This document shows positions 18,220-28,236 of a DNA stretch of 64,000 nucleotides, piece after piece. Made by a program: the position numbers and the translations under genes. Position 1 is the stretch's first letter, and the number at the start of each line of letters is the position of its first letter. The stretch comes from Rugamonas brunnea. GTDB taxonomy: Bacteria; Pseudomonadota; Gammaproteobacteria; Burkholderiales; Burkholderiaceae_D. The notes below the pieces were generated by a model. That model saw nothing but the letters and a program-made list of their open reading frames with translations. It was not told the DNA's origin and ran no database searches. The stretch covers positions 62,001 to 126,000 of the forward strand of contig NZ_JACEZT010000009.1 in the NCBI RefSeq assembly GCF_014042345.1, read 5' to 3'.

Positions 18220-19107
18220 TCATTGCCGTAGCCGTTCCAGGAACCAGCGTCCGGCCGGGCCGGGCGGCGCGTCCTTGCGGTACAAGGCGCGCATGGAGAA
18301 CGCCGCGCCGAACGCGGGGCCGCCCTCGACCTCCACCGGCCGCAGCGTGCCGCGCGCCAGGTCATCCTCGACCATGTGGCATGGCATGCTGCCCCAGCCC
18401 AGGCCCGCGCGCAGGAAGGCCAGCTTGGCGCCCAGGTCGGCCAGCCGCCACACCTGCGGCGACATCACGTTGAAGTCGCGTCCGTGCGTGAGGCTGGAAC
18501 GGTCCGTCAGCACCAGTTGCACGTGGCGCGCCGCCTCCTCGACCGGCACCGGGCCCGCGACCTGCGCCATCGCATGGCCGGGCGCCGCGACCAGCAGCGC
18601 CGGCACCTCCAGCAGGTATTCGGTTGCGCACTCGGACGGCACGTCGGGAAAGGAGCCAACGATGCCGAGCCGGCAGCGGCCATCGAGCACCGGCTGCACC
18701 ACGGCCCCCAGCGCCTCCACGTACAGCCGCAGCGGCGTGCGCGGGAATTGCTGGTGGAAGGAGCCCACGGCCGCCGTCAGCGCGGCGATGGGGAACATGA
18801 CATCGACCGCCACCGCCAGCTCCGGCTCCAGCCCTTCGGCCAGCGTGCGGGCGCGCGCCTTGAAGCTATCCATGCTGCTGGCCGTGGCGCGTGCATCGTC
18901 GAGCAACGCGCGGCCCGCTTCCGTCAGGCGCGGATAGCGTCCGCTGCGGTCGAACAGGGGGAAGCCGACTTGCTGCTCCAGGTTGGCCAGCGTCTGGCTG
19001 ACGACGGATTGTGCCCGCCGCAGCTTGCGGCCCGCGGCGGAAAAGCTGCCTTCGTCGGCGGCGGCGATGAAGGTGCGCAGTTGGTCGAGGGACATGGCGT
19101 CCAGCAT
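18220..19107 (-). CDS. LysR-family regulator, divergent from DoxX gene
   Basis: A 295-residue LysR-type regulator. The N-terminal winged helix-turn-helix (SLDQLRTFIAAADEGSFSAAGRKLRRAQSVVSQ region) is followed by a two-lobed effector-binding domain. I chose ATG 19107, which follows GGAGCGATAC; upstream in-frame Mets would extend it into the intergenic palindrome. It is divergent from a DoxX-family gene and an inverted repeat sits directly upstream, so it probably controls that gene and itself. Confidence 0.88.
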   Translation of the reverse strand: MLDAMSLDQLRTFIAAADEGSFSAAGRKLRRAQSVVSQTLANLEQQVGFPLFDRSGRYPRLTEAGRALLDDARATASSMDSFKARARTLAEGLEPELAVAVDVMFPIAALTAAVGSFHQQFPRTPLRLYVEALGAVVQPVLDGRCRLGIVGSFPDVPSECATEYLLEVPALLVAAPGHAMAQVAGPVPVEEAARHVQLVLTDRSSLTHGRDFNVMSPQVWRLADLGAKLAFLRAGLGWGSMPCHMVEDDLARGTLRPVEVEGGPAFGAAFSMRALYRKDAPPGPAGRWFLERLRQ

Positions 19108-19120
19108 GTATCGCTCCGGT

Positions 19121-19135
19121 AGATGGATTCCATCT
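19121..19135. promoter_or_regulatory. Perfect palindrome, candidate LysR operator
   Basis: AGATGGA-T-TCCATCT, a perfect 7-bp inverted repeat around a single T, 14 nt before the LysR start codon in the LysR/DoxX intergenic region. A second looser repeat, TAGGC and GCCTA, lies at about 19143-19172. Likely regulator binding sites by position only. Confidence 0.45.
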
Positions 19136-19232
19136 AAATATATAGGCTTCCGCGATACCAGTCCAGCGCCTAATATACAGTCATCGGATCGCACATCGCG
19201 CTCCATCACCTGCAACCACCAAGGAGATCGCC

Positions 19233-19655
19233 ATGAACACCACCAACGCCAACACCACCACCCTGCCCCTGCTGAGCCGCCTGCTGATGGCCACCATTTT
19301 CCTGTTCAGCGGCCTGGGCAAGATCGCCGCGCCGGCGGCCACCATCGGTTACATCGCCTCCACGGGCCTGCCTTTCCCCACGCTGGGCCTGATCGGCGCC
19401 ATCGCCGTGGAACTGGGCGGCGGCCTGCTGCTGGTGGCCGGCCTGCAGACGCGCGCCACGGCGCTGGTGCTGGCCGGATTCTCGCTGGTGACGGGCCTGA
19501 TCTTCCACCACGCGATCGCCGACCAGAACCAGCTGATCCACCTGCTGAAAAATATCGCGATGGCCGGCGGCCTGCTGCAAATCGCCGCCTACGGCGCCGG
19601 TAGCCTCAGCCTGGATGCCCGCCTGGGTGCACGACTGGTCCGCCGCACGGCCTGA
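19233..19655 (+). CDS. DoxX-family membrane protein
   Basis: A 140-residue inner-membrane protein with four hydrophobic helices. The N-terminal LSRLLMATIFLFSGLGKI, and the later IGAIAVELGGGLLLVAG stretch, fit the DoxX family. Members are linked to thiol or quinone redox, but this one lacks an obvious cysteine pair, so chemistry is unclear. An AAGGAG site precedes the ATG. It probably forms a regulator-target pair with the divergent LysR gene. Confidence 0.85.
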   Translation: MNTTNANTTTLPLLSRLLMATIFLFSGLGKIAAPAATIGYIASTGLPFPTLGLIGAIAVELGGGLLLVAGLQTRATALVLAGFSLVTGLIFHHAIADQNQLIHLLKNIAMAGGLLQIAAYGAGSLSLDARLGARLVRRTA

Positions 19656-19666
19656 TCACAGCCAGA

Positions 19667-20644
19667 TCACGGCGCGCCAAGATCGATTTCCATGCCGTCG
19701 TAAGCCGACACCACCTCCAGCGGCGCTTCGCCAGTCACTTCGGCGTAGCGCCGCGTCTCTTCCAGCACCCGGGCGATCTGGGTGTCGCCCTGCACGGGCT
19801 CGTGGTGGAACAAACACAGTTTGTGCACCCCGGCCAGCTGGCACAGCTCCACCCCCACCACATTGCTTGAATGGCCCCAGTCGGCCTTGACGGAGATGGC
19901 CTCGGCCAGCGAGTACATGGCGTCGAAGATCACGAGGTCGGCGTCGCGGAAGAATTCCACGAACGCCAGGCGCTGGGCCATGTCATCCAGCCGGTGCTCG
20001 GAATCGGTGCTGTAGACCAGCGCGCGGCCGCCATGTTCGAGCCGGTAGCCGTACGAGTCACCGCCATGCAGCTGCAGCATGGCCGTGACCCGCAAGCCGT
20101 CGATGTCGACCGGTTTGCCGGGCGCCAGCACGCGAAATTCAATGTGGGCTGCCATCTGCTCCATCCGCACCGGGAAGCTGATCGGGTCCTGCTGGCGCCG
20201 GAACGCCTGTTCCAGCTCCGCATGGCAGCCATAGATGATGATGCGGTTGCCGGGGATGTAGGCGGGCGTGAAGAAGGGGAAGCCCATGATGTGGTCCCAG
20301 TGCAGGTGGGACATGAACACGTGGTAGGTCTGCGGATGGTCGCGCCCGTAGCGGGCCAGCTTGGCGCCGGCCAGCGCCCGCGCGCCCGAACCCAGGTCCA
20401 GGATCACGTGCTGGCGGCTGGTGTCCGGGTCCCACACTTCCACCTCCACGCAGCTGGAATTGCCGCCGTAGGTGCCGCGCACGTCGAATGGCAGCTCGTG
20501 GTCCACGTAAGCGGCGATCTTGGCCGGCGTGTCGAGCCCGCGCCCGATGGCGCACTCCAGCGCGGCCACCAGCTTGGCGCGCACCTGGGCATGGTTCAGC
20601 GCCACCGGAAGTGAACCGCGCGCGCCCCAGATCCTCGCCTTCAT
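19667..20644 (-). CDS. Metallo-beta-lactamase-fold hydrolase
   Basis: A 325-residue MBL-fold enzyme. The dinuclear metal motif HLHWDH (His113, His115, Asp117, His118) is clear. Additional metal-ligand regions are FHHEP near the C-terminus and the IFDAMYS segment. A WGHSS motif recalls phosphodiesterase and PhnP/RNase Z-like relatives, which suggests a phosphodiester substrate, but this is not certain. The ATG at 20644 is preceded by GGGAGGCAGGGC. No signal peptide, so cytosolic. Convergent with the DoxX gene. Confidence 0.82.
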   Translation of the reverse strand: MKARIWGARGSLPVALNHAQVRAKLVAALECAIGRGLDTPAKIAAYVDHELPFDVRGTYGGNSSCVEVEVWDPDTSRQHVILDLGSGARALAGAKLARYGRDHPQTYHVFMSHLHWDHIMGFPFFTPAYIPGNRIIIYGCHAELEQAFRRQQDPISFPVRMEQMAAHIEFRVLAPGKPVDIDGLRVTAMLQLHGGDSYGYRLEHGGRALVYSTDSEHRLDDMAQRLAFVEFFRDADLVIFDAMYSLAEAISVKADWGHSSNVVGVELCQLAGVHKLCLFHHEPVQGDTQIARVLEETRRYAEVTGEAPLEVVSAYDGMEIDLGAP

Positions 20645-20944
20645 GCCCTGCCTCCCGCCCGACCAGCCCATTCGTGCCGCTGTTGCTTCATCATTGTTCC
20701 GCCTGCATGGTGCGGGCGCATGCAGGTGCACATGCCTCGTCCGCGTTGGGGAAAGTGTAGCAAAAGCCGGGCAGGCGCGGCCAGCGATTCGCGGCCCCGA
20801 TTCGCGGCCCCGATTCGCGCCCACATTTCCCGCCGCGCCGTCATGGGCTTGTCAATCAGCCATTTTTGAGGCCGCCGCAACGTGCTATGCTCTCGGCCCT
20901 CCCCGCCCGGCGCGGCCCCGACCGATCAAGATACGGAGAATATT

Positions 20945-22240
20945 GTGAATTTCCTGCAAAGCTATTTCAGGCTGAAAGAGAGCGGCACCAGCGTGCGCAC
21001 CGAAGTGGTGGCCGGCGTGACGACCTTCCTCACCATGGCCTACATCATCTTCGTCAACCCCTCCATCCTTGGCGACGCCGGCGTGCCCAAGGAAGCCGTG
21101 TTCGTGGCCACCTGCTTTGCCGCGGCGCTGGGCACCATCATCATGGGCCTGTACGCCAATTACCCGATCGCCATGGCGCCGGGCATGGGCTTGAACGCCT
21201 ATTTCGCCTACGCCGTGGTGCTGGGCATGGGCATTTCATGGCAGGCGGCGCTGGGCGCCGTGTTCATTTCGGGCTGCCTGTTCGTGCTGGTCAGCCTGCT
21301 GGGTATACGGGAACAGATCGTCAACGGCATCCCGCATTCGCTGCGCACCGCCATCACGGTCGGCCTGGGCCTGTTCCTGGCGCTGATCGCGCTGAAAAGC
21401 GCCGGCATCGTGGTGGCCAATCCGGCCACGCTGGTGGGCGTGGGCGACCTGCACCAGCCATCGACCATCATGGCGATCTGCGGCTTCATGCTGATCGTCA
21501 CGCTCGACCGCCTGAAGGTGACGGGCGCCATCCTGATCGGCATCGTGGCCGTGACCGTGATGAGCTTCTTCTTCGGCGGGAACACCTTCCACGGCCTGGT
21601 ATCGATGCCGCCTTCCATCGCGCCGACACTGTTGAAGCTGGACCTGCAGGGCGCGTTCTCGGTCGGCCTGCTCAATGTGGTGCTGGTGTTCTTCCTGGTT
21701 GAACTGTTCGACGCCACTGGCACCCTGATGGGCGTGGCCAGCCGCGCCGGCCTGCTGGTGGGCGGCAAGATGGAACGGCTGAACAAGGCGCTGCTGGCCG
21801 ACAGTTGCGCCATCGTGGCCGGTTCCATGCTGGGCACGTCGAGCACCACTGCCTACATCGAAAGCGCCGCCGGCGTGCAAGCGGGCGGCCGCACCGGCCT
21901 GACTGCGCTGGTGGTCGCGGCCTTGTTCCTGGCCAGCCTGTTCATCGCCCCCATCGCCGGTGTGGTGCCGGCCTATGCGACCGCGCCTGCACTGCTGTAC
22001 GTGGCCTGCCTGATGCTGCGCGACCTGACGGATGTGGATTGGAGCGACAGCACCGAGAGCGTGCCGGCCGCCATCACGGCCTTGCTGATCCCGTTCACCT
22101 ATTCGATCGCCCATGGCATCGCGTTTGGTTTCATCACCTATGCGGCGCTCAAGCTGGCCACGGGCCAGGCACGCAAGGTCAAGCCCATCGTGTGGCTGAT
22201 CGCAGGTATCTTCCTGTTCAAGTACGCCTATCTGAAGTAA
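20945..22240 (+). CDS. NCS2-family purine permease (AzgA-like)
   Basis: A 431-residue inner-membrane transporter with about 12-14 helices. Hallmarks of the AzgA/GhxP branch (adenine, guanine, hypoxanthine uptake) include TTFLTMAYIIFVNPSIL near the N-terminus, APGMGLNAYFAY, and ELFDATGTLMGVA followed by ADSCAIVAGSMLGTSSTTAYIES. The start appears to be GTG at 20945, preceded by GGAGA. A close paralogue lies at 29866-31167 within the purine cluster. Its location apart from that cluster may mean separate regulation. Confidence 0.88.
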   Translation: MNFLQSYFRLKESGTSVRTEVVAGVTTFLTMAYIIFVNPSILGDAGVPKEAVFVATCFAAALGTIIMGLYANYPIAMAPGMGLNAYFAYAVVLGMGISWQAALGAVFISGCLFVLVSLLGIREQIVNGIPHSLRTAITVGLGLFLALIALKSAGIVVANPATLVGVGDLHQPSTIMAICGFMLIVTLDRLKVTGAILIGIVAVTVMSFFFGGNTFHGLVSMPPSIAPTLLKLDLQGAFSVGLLNVVLVFFLVELFDATGTLMGVASRAGLLVGGKMERLNKALLADSCAIVAGSMLGTSSTTAYIESAAGVQAGGRTGLTALVVAALFLASLFIAPIAGVVPAYATAPALLYVACLMLRDLTDVDWSDSTESVPAAITALLIPFTYSIAHGIAFGFITYAALKLATGQARKVKPIVWLIAGIFLFKYAYLK

Positions 22241-22270
22241 GTCGCCCCCTGATCCTGGTCCCGGCGCGGC

Positions 22271-22573
22271 TCAAGCCAGCCGCCGGGCCTGGGACGCGTT
22301 GTCCACGGCCACCAGTGCCGGAGACTCCCGGATCGGCAGGATGCCGATCACGTTATGCAGGCGCTGGCGGCACAACACCAGCGCATCCTCTTCCGCCGAT
22401 GCGAGCCGCATCGACACTTCCAGCCCCGCCAGCCCGCCTGTCGTGCGCAGGCTGCGCAACTCCAGGCCCAGCCGGCGCACGATGGCCAGCGCGCCCTCCA
22501 GCGTGCCGATGGCGCCTTCGGCTTCGATACAGAATCGGAACGTTTTTTGGTGGTGGTTGGTGTCGGTCATCAT
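22271..22573 (-). CDS. Small ACT-like domain protein
   Basis: A 100-residue protein whose pattern (FRFCIEAEGAIGTLEGALAIV, then LELRSLRTTGG and GLEVSMRLAS) looks like a single ACT domain, the small-ligand sensing fold found in regulatory subunits such as acetolactate synthase small subunits. No catalytic partner is adjacent. It is divergent from an Lrp-type regulator, which could control it. Function is not known. Confidence 0.65.
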   Translation of the reverse strand: MMTDTNHHQKTFRFCIEAEGAIGTLEGALAIVRRLGLELRSLRTTGGLAGLEVSMRLASAEEDALVLCRQRLHNVIGILPIRESPALVAVDNASQARRLA

Positions 22574-22685
22574 GGAAGAACTATACCGGCCACAACCGGG
22601 AATAGGCTCCCATTGTTTGCTGATCTTTGCATGTTATGAAGAAGAATTCTCTGTTGAATTATACTTTTCAAGGAATCTTCATCTT

Positions 22686-23171
22686 ATGAAAGAAAAGCGC
22701 ATGGAACACCATCACGAACTGGACGACATCGACCGCCGCATCCTGCGCGAACTGCGCCTGGACGGGCGCCTGAGCAACACCAAGCTGGCCGAGAAAGTCG
22801 GCCTGTCCACCACGCCCTGCTGGAACCGGGTGCGCGCGCTGGAGGAACACGGTGTCATCGAAGGCTACACGGCCCTGCTCAGCCAGCAATCGTTGGGCTA
22901 TCCCGATACCGTCATCATCGAAGTGACGCTGGACCGCCACGATGATGAGATCTTCGAGAAATTTGGCCAGGCCCTGGCCGATTTGCCGGAAGTGATGGAA
23001 GCCTACCTGCTGACGGGCGAATATGACTACCTGATCAAGGTGGCCGTAGCTGGCACGGCCGGGTACGAGGAATTCCTGCGCCGCAAGCTGTACAAGCTGC
23101 CCGGCCTGCGCCACAGCCGCTCGACCTTCGTGTTGCGCTGCCTGAAGCGCAGCTATTCGGTGGTCCCGTGA
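22686..23171 (+). CDS. Lrp/AsnC-family transcriptional regulator
   Basis: A 161-residue regulator. The N-terminal HTH (DDIDRRILRELRLDGRLSN, then KVGLSTTPCWNRVRALEEHGVI) is joined to a C-terminal RAM effector domain containing YLLTGEYDYLIKV. Such proteins sense amino acids and form octamers. ATG 22686 was chosen since AAGGA lies about 13 nt upstream; an in-frame ATG at 22701 is also possible. It is divergent from the small ACT-like gene across about 110 AT-rich bp that include an AATTC-N6-GAATT repeat (22645-22660). Confidence 0.9.
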   Translation: MKEKRMEHHHELDDIDRRILRELRLDGRLSNTKLAEKVGLSTTPCWNRVRALEEHGVIEGYTALLSQQSLGYPDTVIIEVTLDRHDDEIFEKFGQALADLPEVMEAYLLTGEYDYLIKVAVAGTAGYEEFLRRKLYKLPGLRHSRSTFVLRCLKRSYSVVP

Positions 23172-23352
23172 GTGCGGCGGCGACAGTGGCGCGGCCATAC
23201 AACACTCCGCCCCTCTGGAAGGCCCGAGTCGCGAAATGATAAATGATTGTCGGTAAATGACAAGCGGCCAACATCACCAGTGGAACACAATGTTTTTCTA
23301 GAAACATAGATTTCAATACGGCACAGACCGTTCCACCGGGGGAGAGACACGC

Positions 23353-25026
23353 ATGGCCAAGGACTTCTACCTGCGCTGCGCCGCAGCGATAGGCAAGCTC
23401 AACATAGGATTGCGACTGACGATGGGCTTCGCCCTGACCATGGTGCTGCTGGTGGCCATGATAGGTGTAGCCTTGCTGGCCATGGCCGGCATGCAGCAGC
23501 GGGTGGACAACATCCTGCAGGACCAGTACCGCAACGTGACCCAGGCGAACGAAGTCAAATACAACGTAGCCCTGATCCACCAGTTGCTGCGCAGCGCCAT
23601 CATCGCCGCCGAATACCAGGGTGAAAACGCCGTGGCGGCCCAGATCCGCCCCATCCGCGAACGCAACGCGGCGCTGCTGACCAGCTTCCAGGCCAGCCTG
23701 CACGCGCCGGCCGACAAGCGCGCACTGGACGACATCGTCAAGGCCAGCCAGGCCGACCAGGCCAACCAGAAGGAAATGTTCCAGCTGCTGAACGCGGGCA
23801 GCCTGACGGAGGCGAAGAGCATGCTCAACGCCACCATCCGCCTGTCGGAACAGGAGTTCGTGCAGGCGCTGCAAACGCTGGTCAAGCTCCAGTCCGAGCA
23901 CATGGCGCAGGAATCGGCACTCTCGAACGCGGCCTACGGCAGCGCCCGCACCCAACTGCTGTTGATGGGCGTGGCCGCGCTGGGCCTGGGCAGCATCGGC
24001 GCCTGGCTGCTGGTGCGGGGCTTGCTGCGTGAACTCGGCTGCGAGCCGCGCGAAGCGAGCCGCATCGCCGCCAGCATCGCCGACGGCGACCTGTCGGTGC
24101 AGATCGCGCACCGCGCCCATGCCGGGGACAGCCTGCTGAGCGCGCTCGAAACCATGCGCGACAAACTGGCCGCGCTGGTCAGCCAGGTTCGCAACGGCAC
24201 CGAGCAGATCGCCACCAGTTCGGCCGAAATCGCCGGCGGCAACCAGGAACTGTCGCACCGTACGGAACAGCAGGCCGGCGCGCTGGAGGAAACGGCGGCC
24301 TCGATCGAGGAACTGACGGGCACCGTCAAACAGAACGCCGACAACGCGCACACGGCCAACGACCTGGCCATCAAGGCTTCGACCGTGGCCACCGAAGGCG
24401 GCGCCGTGGTCGGGCGCGTGGTGCAGACCATGACTGCCATTAACGTCGCCTCGGCCAAGATCAGCGACATCATCGGCGTGATCGACGGCATCGCCTTCCA
24501 GACCAACATCCTGGCCCTGAACGCGGCGGTGGAAGCGGCGCGCGCCGGGGAACAGGGCCGCGGCTTTGCCGTGGTGGCGTCCGAAGTGCGCAGCCTGGCC
24601 CAGCGCAGCGCCTCGGCCGCGCACGAGATCAAGGCCCTGATCAATGACTCCGTGGCCCAGGTCCAACTGGGCAGCACGCTGGTGGCCGACGCCGGCGTGA
24701 CGATGACGGCCATCGTTGACAGCGTCCAGCACGTGACCGACATCATGGGCGAGATCATGGCCGCCAGCCAGGAGCAGACCTCGGGCATCGAACAGGTCAA
24801 TTCGGCCATCATGGATATCGACGGCGTCACCCAGCAGAACGCGGCGCTGGTGGAACAGGCGGCCGCCGCCGCCGCCTCGATGCAGGATCAGGCCAGCCAG
24901 CTGGCGGAACTGGTGAGCATCTTCAAACTGCCCGGCGAAGCGGCGCGCCGTGGGCCGGCCCAGGCGCACATACCGGCGCAAACGCAGACGCGGGCGCAGC
25001 CGGGACGCGTGCGCCGGCTGGCGTGA
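23353..25026 (+). CDS. Methyl-accepting chemotaxis protein (four-helix sensor)
   Basis: A 557-residue chemoreceptor. TM1 (about 24-45), a periplasmic four-helix-bundle domain of about 150 residues (46-195) and TM2 (about 197-218) are followed by HAMP and a signalling domain with tip [20 protein letters not shown]. Unlike the receptor at 13180-14676, it has a full-length ligand domain and no CheR-binding pentapeptide; it ends in RRLA. The signalling domains of the two are very similar. It should act with a chemotaxis array encoded elsewhere. The ligand is unknown. Confidence 0.93.
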   Translation: MAKDFYLRCAAAIGKLNIGLRLTMGFALTMVLLVAMIGVALLAMAGMQQRVDNILQDQYRNVTQANEVKYNVALIHQLLRSAIIAAEYQGENAVAAQIRPIRERNAALLTSFQASLHAPADKRALDDIVKASQADQANQKEMFQLLNAGSLTEAKSMLNATIRLSEQEFVQALQTLVKLQSEHMAQESALSNAAYGSARTQLLLMGVAALGLGSIGAWLLVRGLLRELGCEPREASRIAASIADGDLSVQIAHRAHAGDSLLSALETMRDKLAALVSQVRNGTEQIATSSAEIAGGNQELSHRTEQQAGALEETAASIEELTGTVKQNADNAHTANDLAIKASTVATEGGAVVGRVVQTMTAINVASAKISDIIGVIDGIAFQTNILALNAAVEAARAGEQGRGFAVVASEVRSLAQRSASAAHEIKALINDSVAQVQLGSTLVADAGVTMTAIVDSVQHVTDIMGEIMAASQEQTSGIEQVNSAIMDIDGVTQQNAALVEQAAAAAASMQDQASQLAELVSIFKLPGEAARRGPAQAHIPAQTQTRAQPGRVRRLA

Positions 25027-25127
25027 CCCGCCAAACCCTGTATCATCGTCCCCCTTGATCACAAGGCGGGACGATGGCGGCACGCGGTATGCCCCTTCCC
25101 GCCAGCTTCCCGGGAGGACAGGGCCAC

Positions 25128-26042
25128 ATGGCGCGCGACAATATCAACGACATCCTGGTGTTCCTGGCTGTGGCCAGGGAACGCAGCTTCACCCGCGCCG
25201 CCGCCAAGCTGGGACTGACGCAATCGGCCCTCAGCCATATCATCCGCTCGCTGGAAAGCCGGCTCGGCGTGCGCCTGCTGACGCGCACCACGCGCAGCGT
25301 CTCGCCCACCGAGGCCGGCGAACGGCTGCTGCAAAACGTCGCGCCGCGCCTGGAGGAGATCGAAGCGGAAATTGCCGCCGTCAGCGACCTGGGCGACAAG
25401 CCGGCCGGCACCGTGCGCATCACCGCCATCGACTACGTGGCCGACACCGTGCTGTGGCCGCGCATCGCGCCGCTGCTGCGCGACTATCCGGACCTGCATG
25501 TGGAAATCAGTGCCGACTACCGGCTGGTCGATATCGCCGCCGAACGGTATGACATCGGCGTGCGCCATGGCGACCAGGTGGACAAGGACATGATCGCCGT
25601 GCGCCTGACCGCCGAGGTGCCAATGGTGATCGTCGGCTCACCGGCCTATTTTGCGCACCGGCCCGTGCCAACAACGCTGCACGAGCTCCTGCGCCACAAC
25701 TGCATCGCGCTGCGCATGCCCACCAGCGGCGCCGTCTACGCCTGGGAGCTGCTCGACCAAGGCCGGCCGGTCGAGGCGCGGGTGCGGGGCCAGGCCATCT
25801 TCACCAGCGTCTACCCCATGTGCGACGCCGCGCTCGACGGCATCGGCCTGGCCTTCCTGCCCGAGAGCATGGTGGCGGAACACCTGCGCACGGGCCGCCT
25901 GGTCAGCGTGATGCGCGACTGGTGCCCCGCGTTCGAACCGTTGCACGCCTACTACCCGAGCCGCCGCAACAGCTCGCGCGCACTGGCACTGGTGATCGAC
26001 GCGCTCCGGTTCAAGGATGGGGACGCTGCACGTTTTCCTTAG
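25128..26042 (+). CDS. LysR-family transcriptional regulator
   Basis: A 304-residue LysR protein. The N-terminal HTH (ILVFLAVARERSFTRAAAKLG) is followed by an effector domain of the CrgA-like branch, with RITAIDYVADTVLWPRIAPLL. ATG 25128 follows GGGAGGACAGGGCC. Its stop overlaps, tail to tail, the stop of the next LysR gene by a few bases. No divergent target gene is adjacent, so its regulon cannot be guessed. Confidence 0.88.
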   Translation: MARDNINDILVFLAVARERSFTRAAAKLGLTQSALSHIIRSLESRLGVRLLTRTTRSVSPTEAGERLLQNVAPRLEEIEAEIAAVSDLGDKPAGTVRITAIDYVADTVLWPRIAPLLRDYPDLHVEISADYRLVDIAAERYDIGVRHGDQVDKDMIAVRLTAEVPMVIVGSPAYFAHRPVPTTLHELLRHNCIALRMPTSGAVYAWELLDQGRPVEARVRGQAIFTSVYPMCDAALDGIGLAFLPESMVAEHLRTGRLVSVMRDWCPAFEPLHAYYPSRRNSSRALALVIDALRFKDGDAARFP

Positions 26043-27040
26043 CCGCGCACGCGCGAACGCGAGCGCGGCGGCGCGCCCGACGCTGGCTTGGCCGCGTACG
26101 AGGCCAGCGCGGACAACGGCACATGCAGCGCCTCATCGCGGGCGAATGCCTCCAGCAGGTAGTCGATGGTGGCCCGTACCCGCGACGCCACCAACGCACG
26201 GTGCGGGTACACCATCACCATCTCATAGGCGCCGGCGACGTGCCGCTCCGGCATCACCACCCGCAGTTGACCGCTCTGCAAATAAGGCCACGCATGATGC
26301 AGCCCCACCTGGGCGATGCCCAGTCCATCGGCGGCCGCCTGCGCCAGCGATTCGGGCGCCGACAGCACCAGCGCGGCCCCATCCAGCTCCAACGATGAGA
26401 CGCTGCCGTCGGCGCCCCTGAAACTCCAGGGCGGCACCTTGCCCCCCAGGAAGCGGCGCACCAGCAGCTTGTGGCCGGCCAGGTCGTCCGGCACACGCGG
26501 CACGCCGGCACGCGCGAGATAGGACGGCGCTGCCACCAGCACCAGCTTGAACTTGCAGATGGGGCGCGAAATCAACGCCGAATCGGCGATCTGGCCGCCG
26601 CGTATCGCCAGGTCGTAGCCATCGCGCACCAGATCGACCACGCGGTCATCGAAATCCACCTCCACCGACAACTCGGGATAGCGCGTCATCAAGCCGGGCA
26701 AGGCCCGCATCAGCTGATCGCGGCCCAGCGCTGCACTGGTCGATATCCGCACCCGGCCTGCGACCTGGGCCCGGTGCTCGGCCAACACGTCCACGGCGGC
26801 ATCCAACGCATCCAATCCTACCCTGGCCTGGCGCAGGAACACGGCGCCCTCCTCGGTCAGGCTCAGCGTGCGCGTGGTGCGGTTCATCAGCCGCACACCC
26901 AGGCCGCGTTCCAGCGCAGCCACGTTCTTGCTTACCGCCGCCGAACTGATACCCAGCGCACGGCCGGCCGCCGCGAAGCTGCCGGCATCGGCAACCTGCA
27001 CGAACGACAGAATGGCCCGGACCCGCTGCGACACTTCCAT
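26039..27040 (-). CDS. LysR-family regulator of the DUF1330/oxidoreductase unit
   Basis: A 333-residue CrgA-branch LysR protein, with HTH segment ILSFVQVADAGSFAAAGRAL, effector domain with RVRISTSAALGRDQL, and the common VDLVRDGYDLAIRGG motif. A basic C-terminal tail (PPRSRSRVRG) is unusual. It is divergent from a DUF1330 gene and an NAD(P)H oxidoreductase gene, which are its probable targets. Redox or quinone stress is a common theme for such trios, but the inducer is unknown. Confidence 0.88.
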   Translation of the reverse strand: MEVSQRVRAILSFVQVADAGSFAAAGRALGISSAAVSKNVAALERGLGVRLMNRTTRTLSLTEEGAVFLRQARVGLDALDAAVDVLAEHRAQVAGRVRISTSAALGRDQLMRALPGLMTRYPELSVEVDFDDRVVDLVRDGYDLAIRGGQIADSALISRPICKFKLVLVAAPSYLARAGVPRVPDDLAGHKLLVRRFLGGKVPPWSFRGADGSVSSLELDGAALVLSAPESLAQAAADGLGIAQVGLHHAWPYLQSGQLRVVMPERHVAGAYEMVMVYPHRALVASRVRATIDYLLEAFARDEALHVPLSALASYAAKPASGAPPRSRSRVRG

Positions 27041-27159
27041 ATCCGGCTCCTCTCCGCGACTATCAACCTCAGGTTACGTATGACTCAACTCCACCAGATA
27101 TTTTAGTTAAGAGTAATCCACACCACAATACGGCTCATCCATCCACCACGGGAGCCAAC

Positions 27160-27465
27160 ATGCAGCAAGCAGCCTATTTCATTTTTACCGTCGACGTCCA
27201 CGACCAGCACGGCATGCAGCCGTACCAGGCGCAGGTCGCGCAAACCTATGCGCCCTACGGCGGCAAGCTCCTCGTGGCCGGCGGCGCGCTGCAAGCGGTC
27301 GAAGGCCAGCCGCCGCAAGGCCGGGTCATCATCCTGCAGTTCCCGTCGGTCGAACAAGCCCAAGCCTGGCATGCCTCGGGCGCGTACCAGGCCATCCTCG
27401 GTTACCGGCTGGCCTCCGCCACCAGCGACGGCTACCTGGTCGAAGGTTGCGCCCTCGCCGGTTAA
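27160..27465 (+). CDS. DUF1330-family protein
   Basis: A 101-residue dimeric alpha-beta-barrel type protein. The layout (AYFIFTVDVHDQHGMQPYQAQ, GGKLLVAGGALQAVEG and RVIILQFPSVEQAQAWHAS) fits DUF1330, a family in the ferredoxin-like dimeric barrel superfamily. No catalytic function is established. An oxidoreductase gene follows 46 nt later and a LysR gene lies divergently upstream, so it is probably part of a small LysR-controlled operon. Confidence 0.85.
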   Translation: MQQAAYFIFTVDVHDQHGMQPYQAQVAQTYAPYGGKLLVAGGALQAVEGQPPQGRVIILQFPSVEQAQAWHASGAYQAILGYRLASATSDGYLVEGCALAG

Positions 27466-27511
27466 GCGTCCCAACCACCTGACTCCCATCCCACTATTAA
27501 AAAGGACATCC

Positions 27512-28036
27512 ATGAAAACCCTGGTGATCGTTTCCCATCCCTATCCGGAACAATCGCATGCCATCAAGGCCTTGCAGCGCACGGCGGCGCAGCAACCCAA
27601 CGTCACGGTGCGCAACCTGGAATCGCTCTACGGGCACAATCCGCAGGCTTTCGACGTCGCTGCCGAGCAGGAGGCGAGCGACGGGGCCGACCGTATCGTC
27701 CTGCTGTTCCCTATCCACTGGTTCAACCTGACGCCCATGCTCAAAGCGTATCTGAATCAGGTTTGGACCCATGGCTGGGCATTTGGCCCCGACGGCACCT
27801 CGCTCAAGGGAAAACAGATGCTGGTGGTCACCACGACCGGCGCCACCGCGCATCTGTACTCCGAGCAGGGGCTGATCGAGAGCACGGTGGAACAAGTCCT
27901 CACCCCGATGAAAGCCAGCGCGCTGTACGTGGGCATGGAATACACGCCGCCATTGGCATTCCATAGCGCCATGGGCGCAAGCGAAGAAGCGCTGGCCGGC
28001 TTCCAGCAAGCGTTCGCAGAGCGCTTGCGCGCCTGA
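27512..28036 (+). CDS. NAD(P)H oxidoreductase, KefF/MdaB flavodoxin-like
   Basis: A 174-residue flavoprotein of the NQO1/KefF family. The N-terminal KTLVIVSHPYPEQSHAIKAL and the central LLFPIHWFNLTPMLKAYLNQVW are the FMN/FAD and quinone-site motifs of two-electron quinone reductases. An AAAGGAC site precedes the ATG. It is the second gene after DUF1330 under the likely control of the divergent LysR protein. A role in quinone or electrophile detoxification is probable. Confidence 0.87.
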   Translation: MKTLVIVSHPYPEQSHAIKALQRTAAQQPNVTVRNLESLYGHNPQAFDVAAEQEASDGADRIVLLFPIHWFNLTPMLKAYLNQVWTHGWAFGPDGTSLKGKQMLVVTTTGATAHLYSEQGLIESTVEQVLTPMKASALYVGMEYTPPLAFHSAMGASEEALAGFQQAFAERLRA

Positions 28037-28236
28037 TCTTGCAGGCGGCCGCGCGGTCTGGCCTGAAAGGCAAGCTTGATCTGACGACGGTTGTGCTCGC
28101 TACCGATCCGCATCAAACTTGATCTGGCGATGGTAAAACGCTTTCCAATACCTCACAACGTGATATAGTTTCCTCAACAGGGGTGCCACTATCATCCCTG
28201 CCGGTCACAAGCCAAATCAACTCGAGGAGATGCGAT

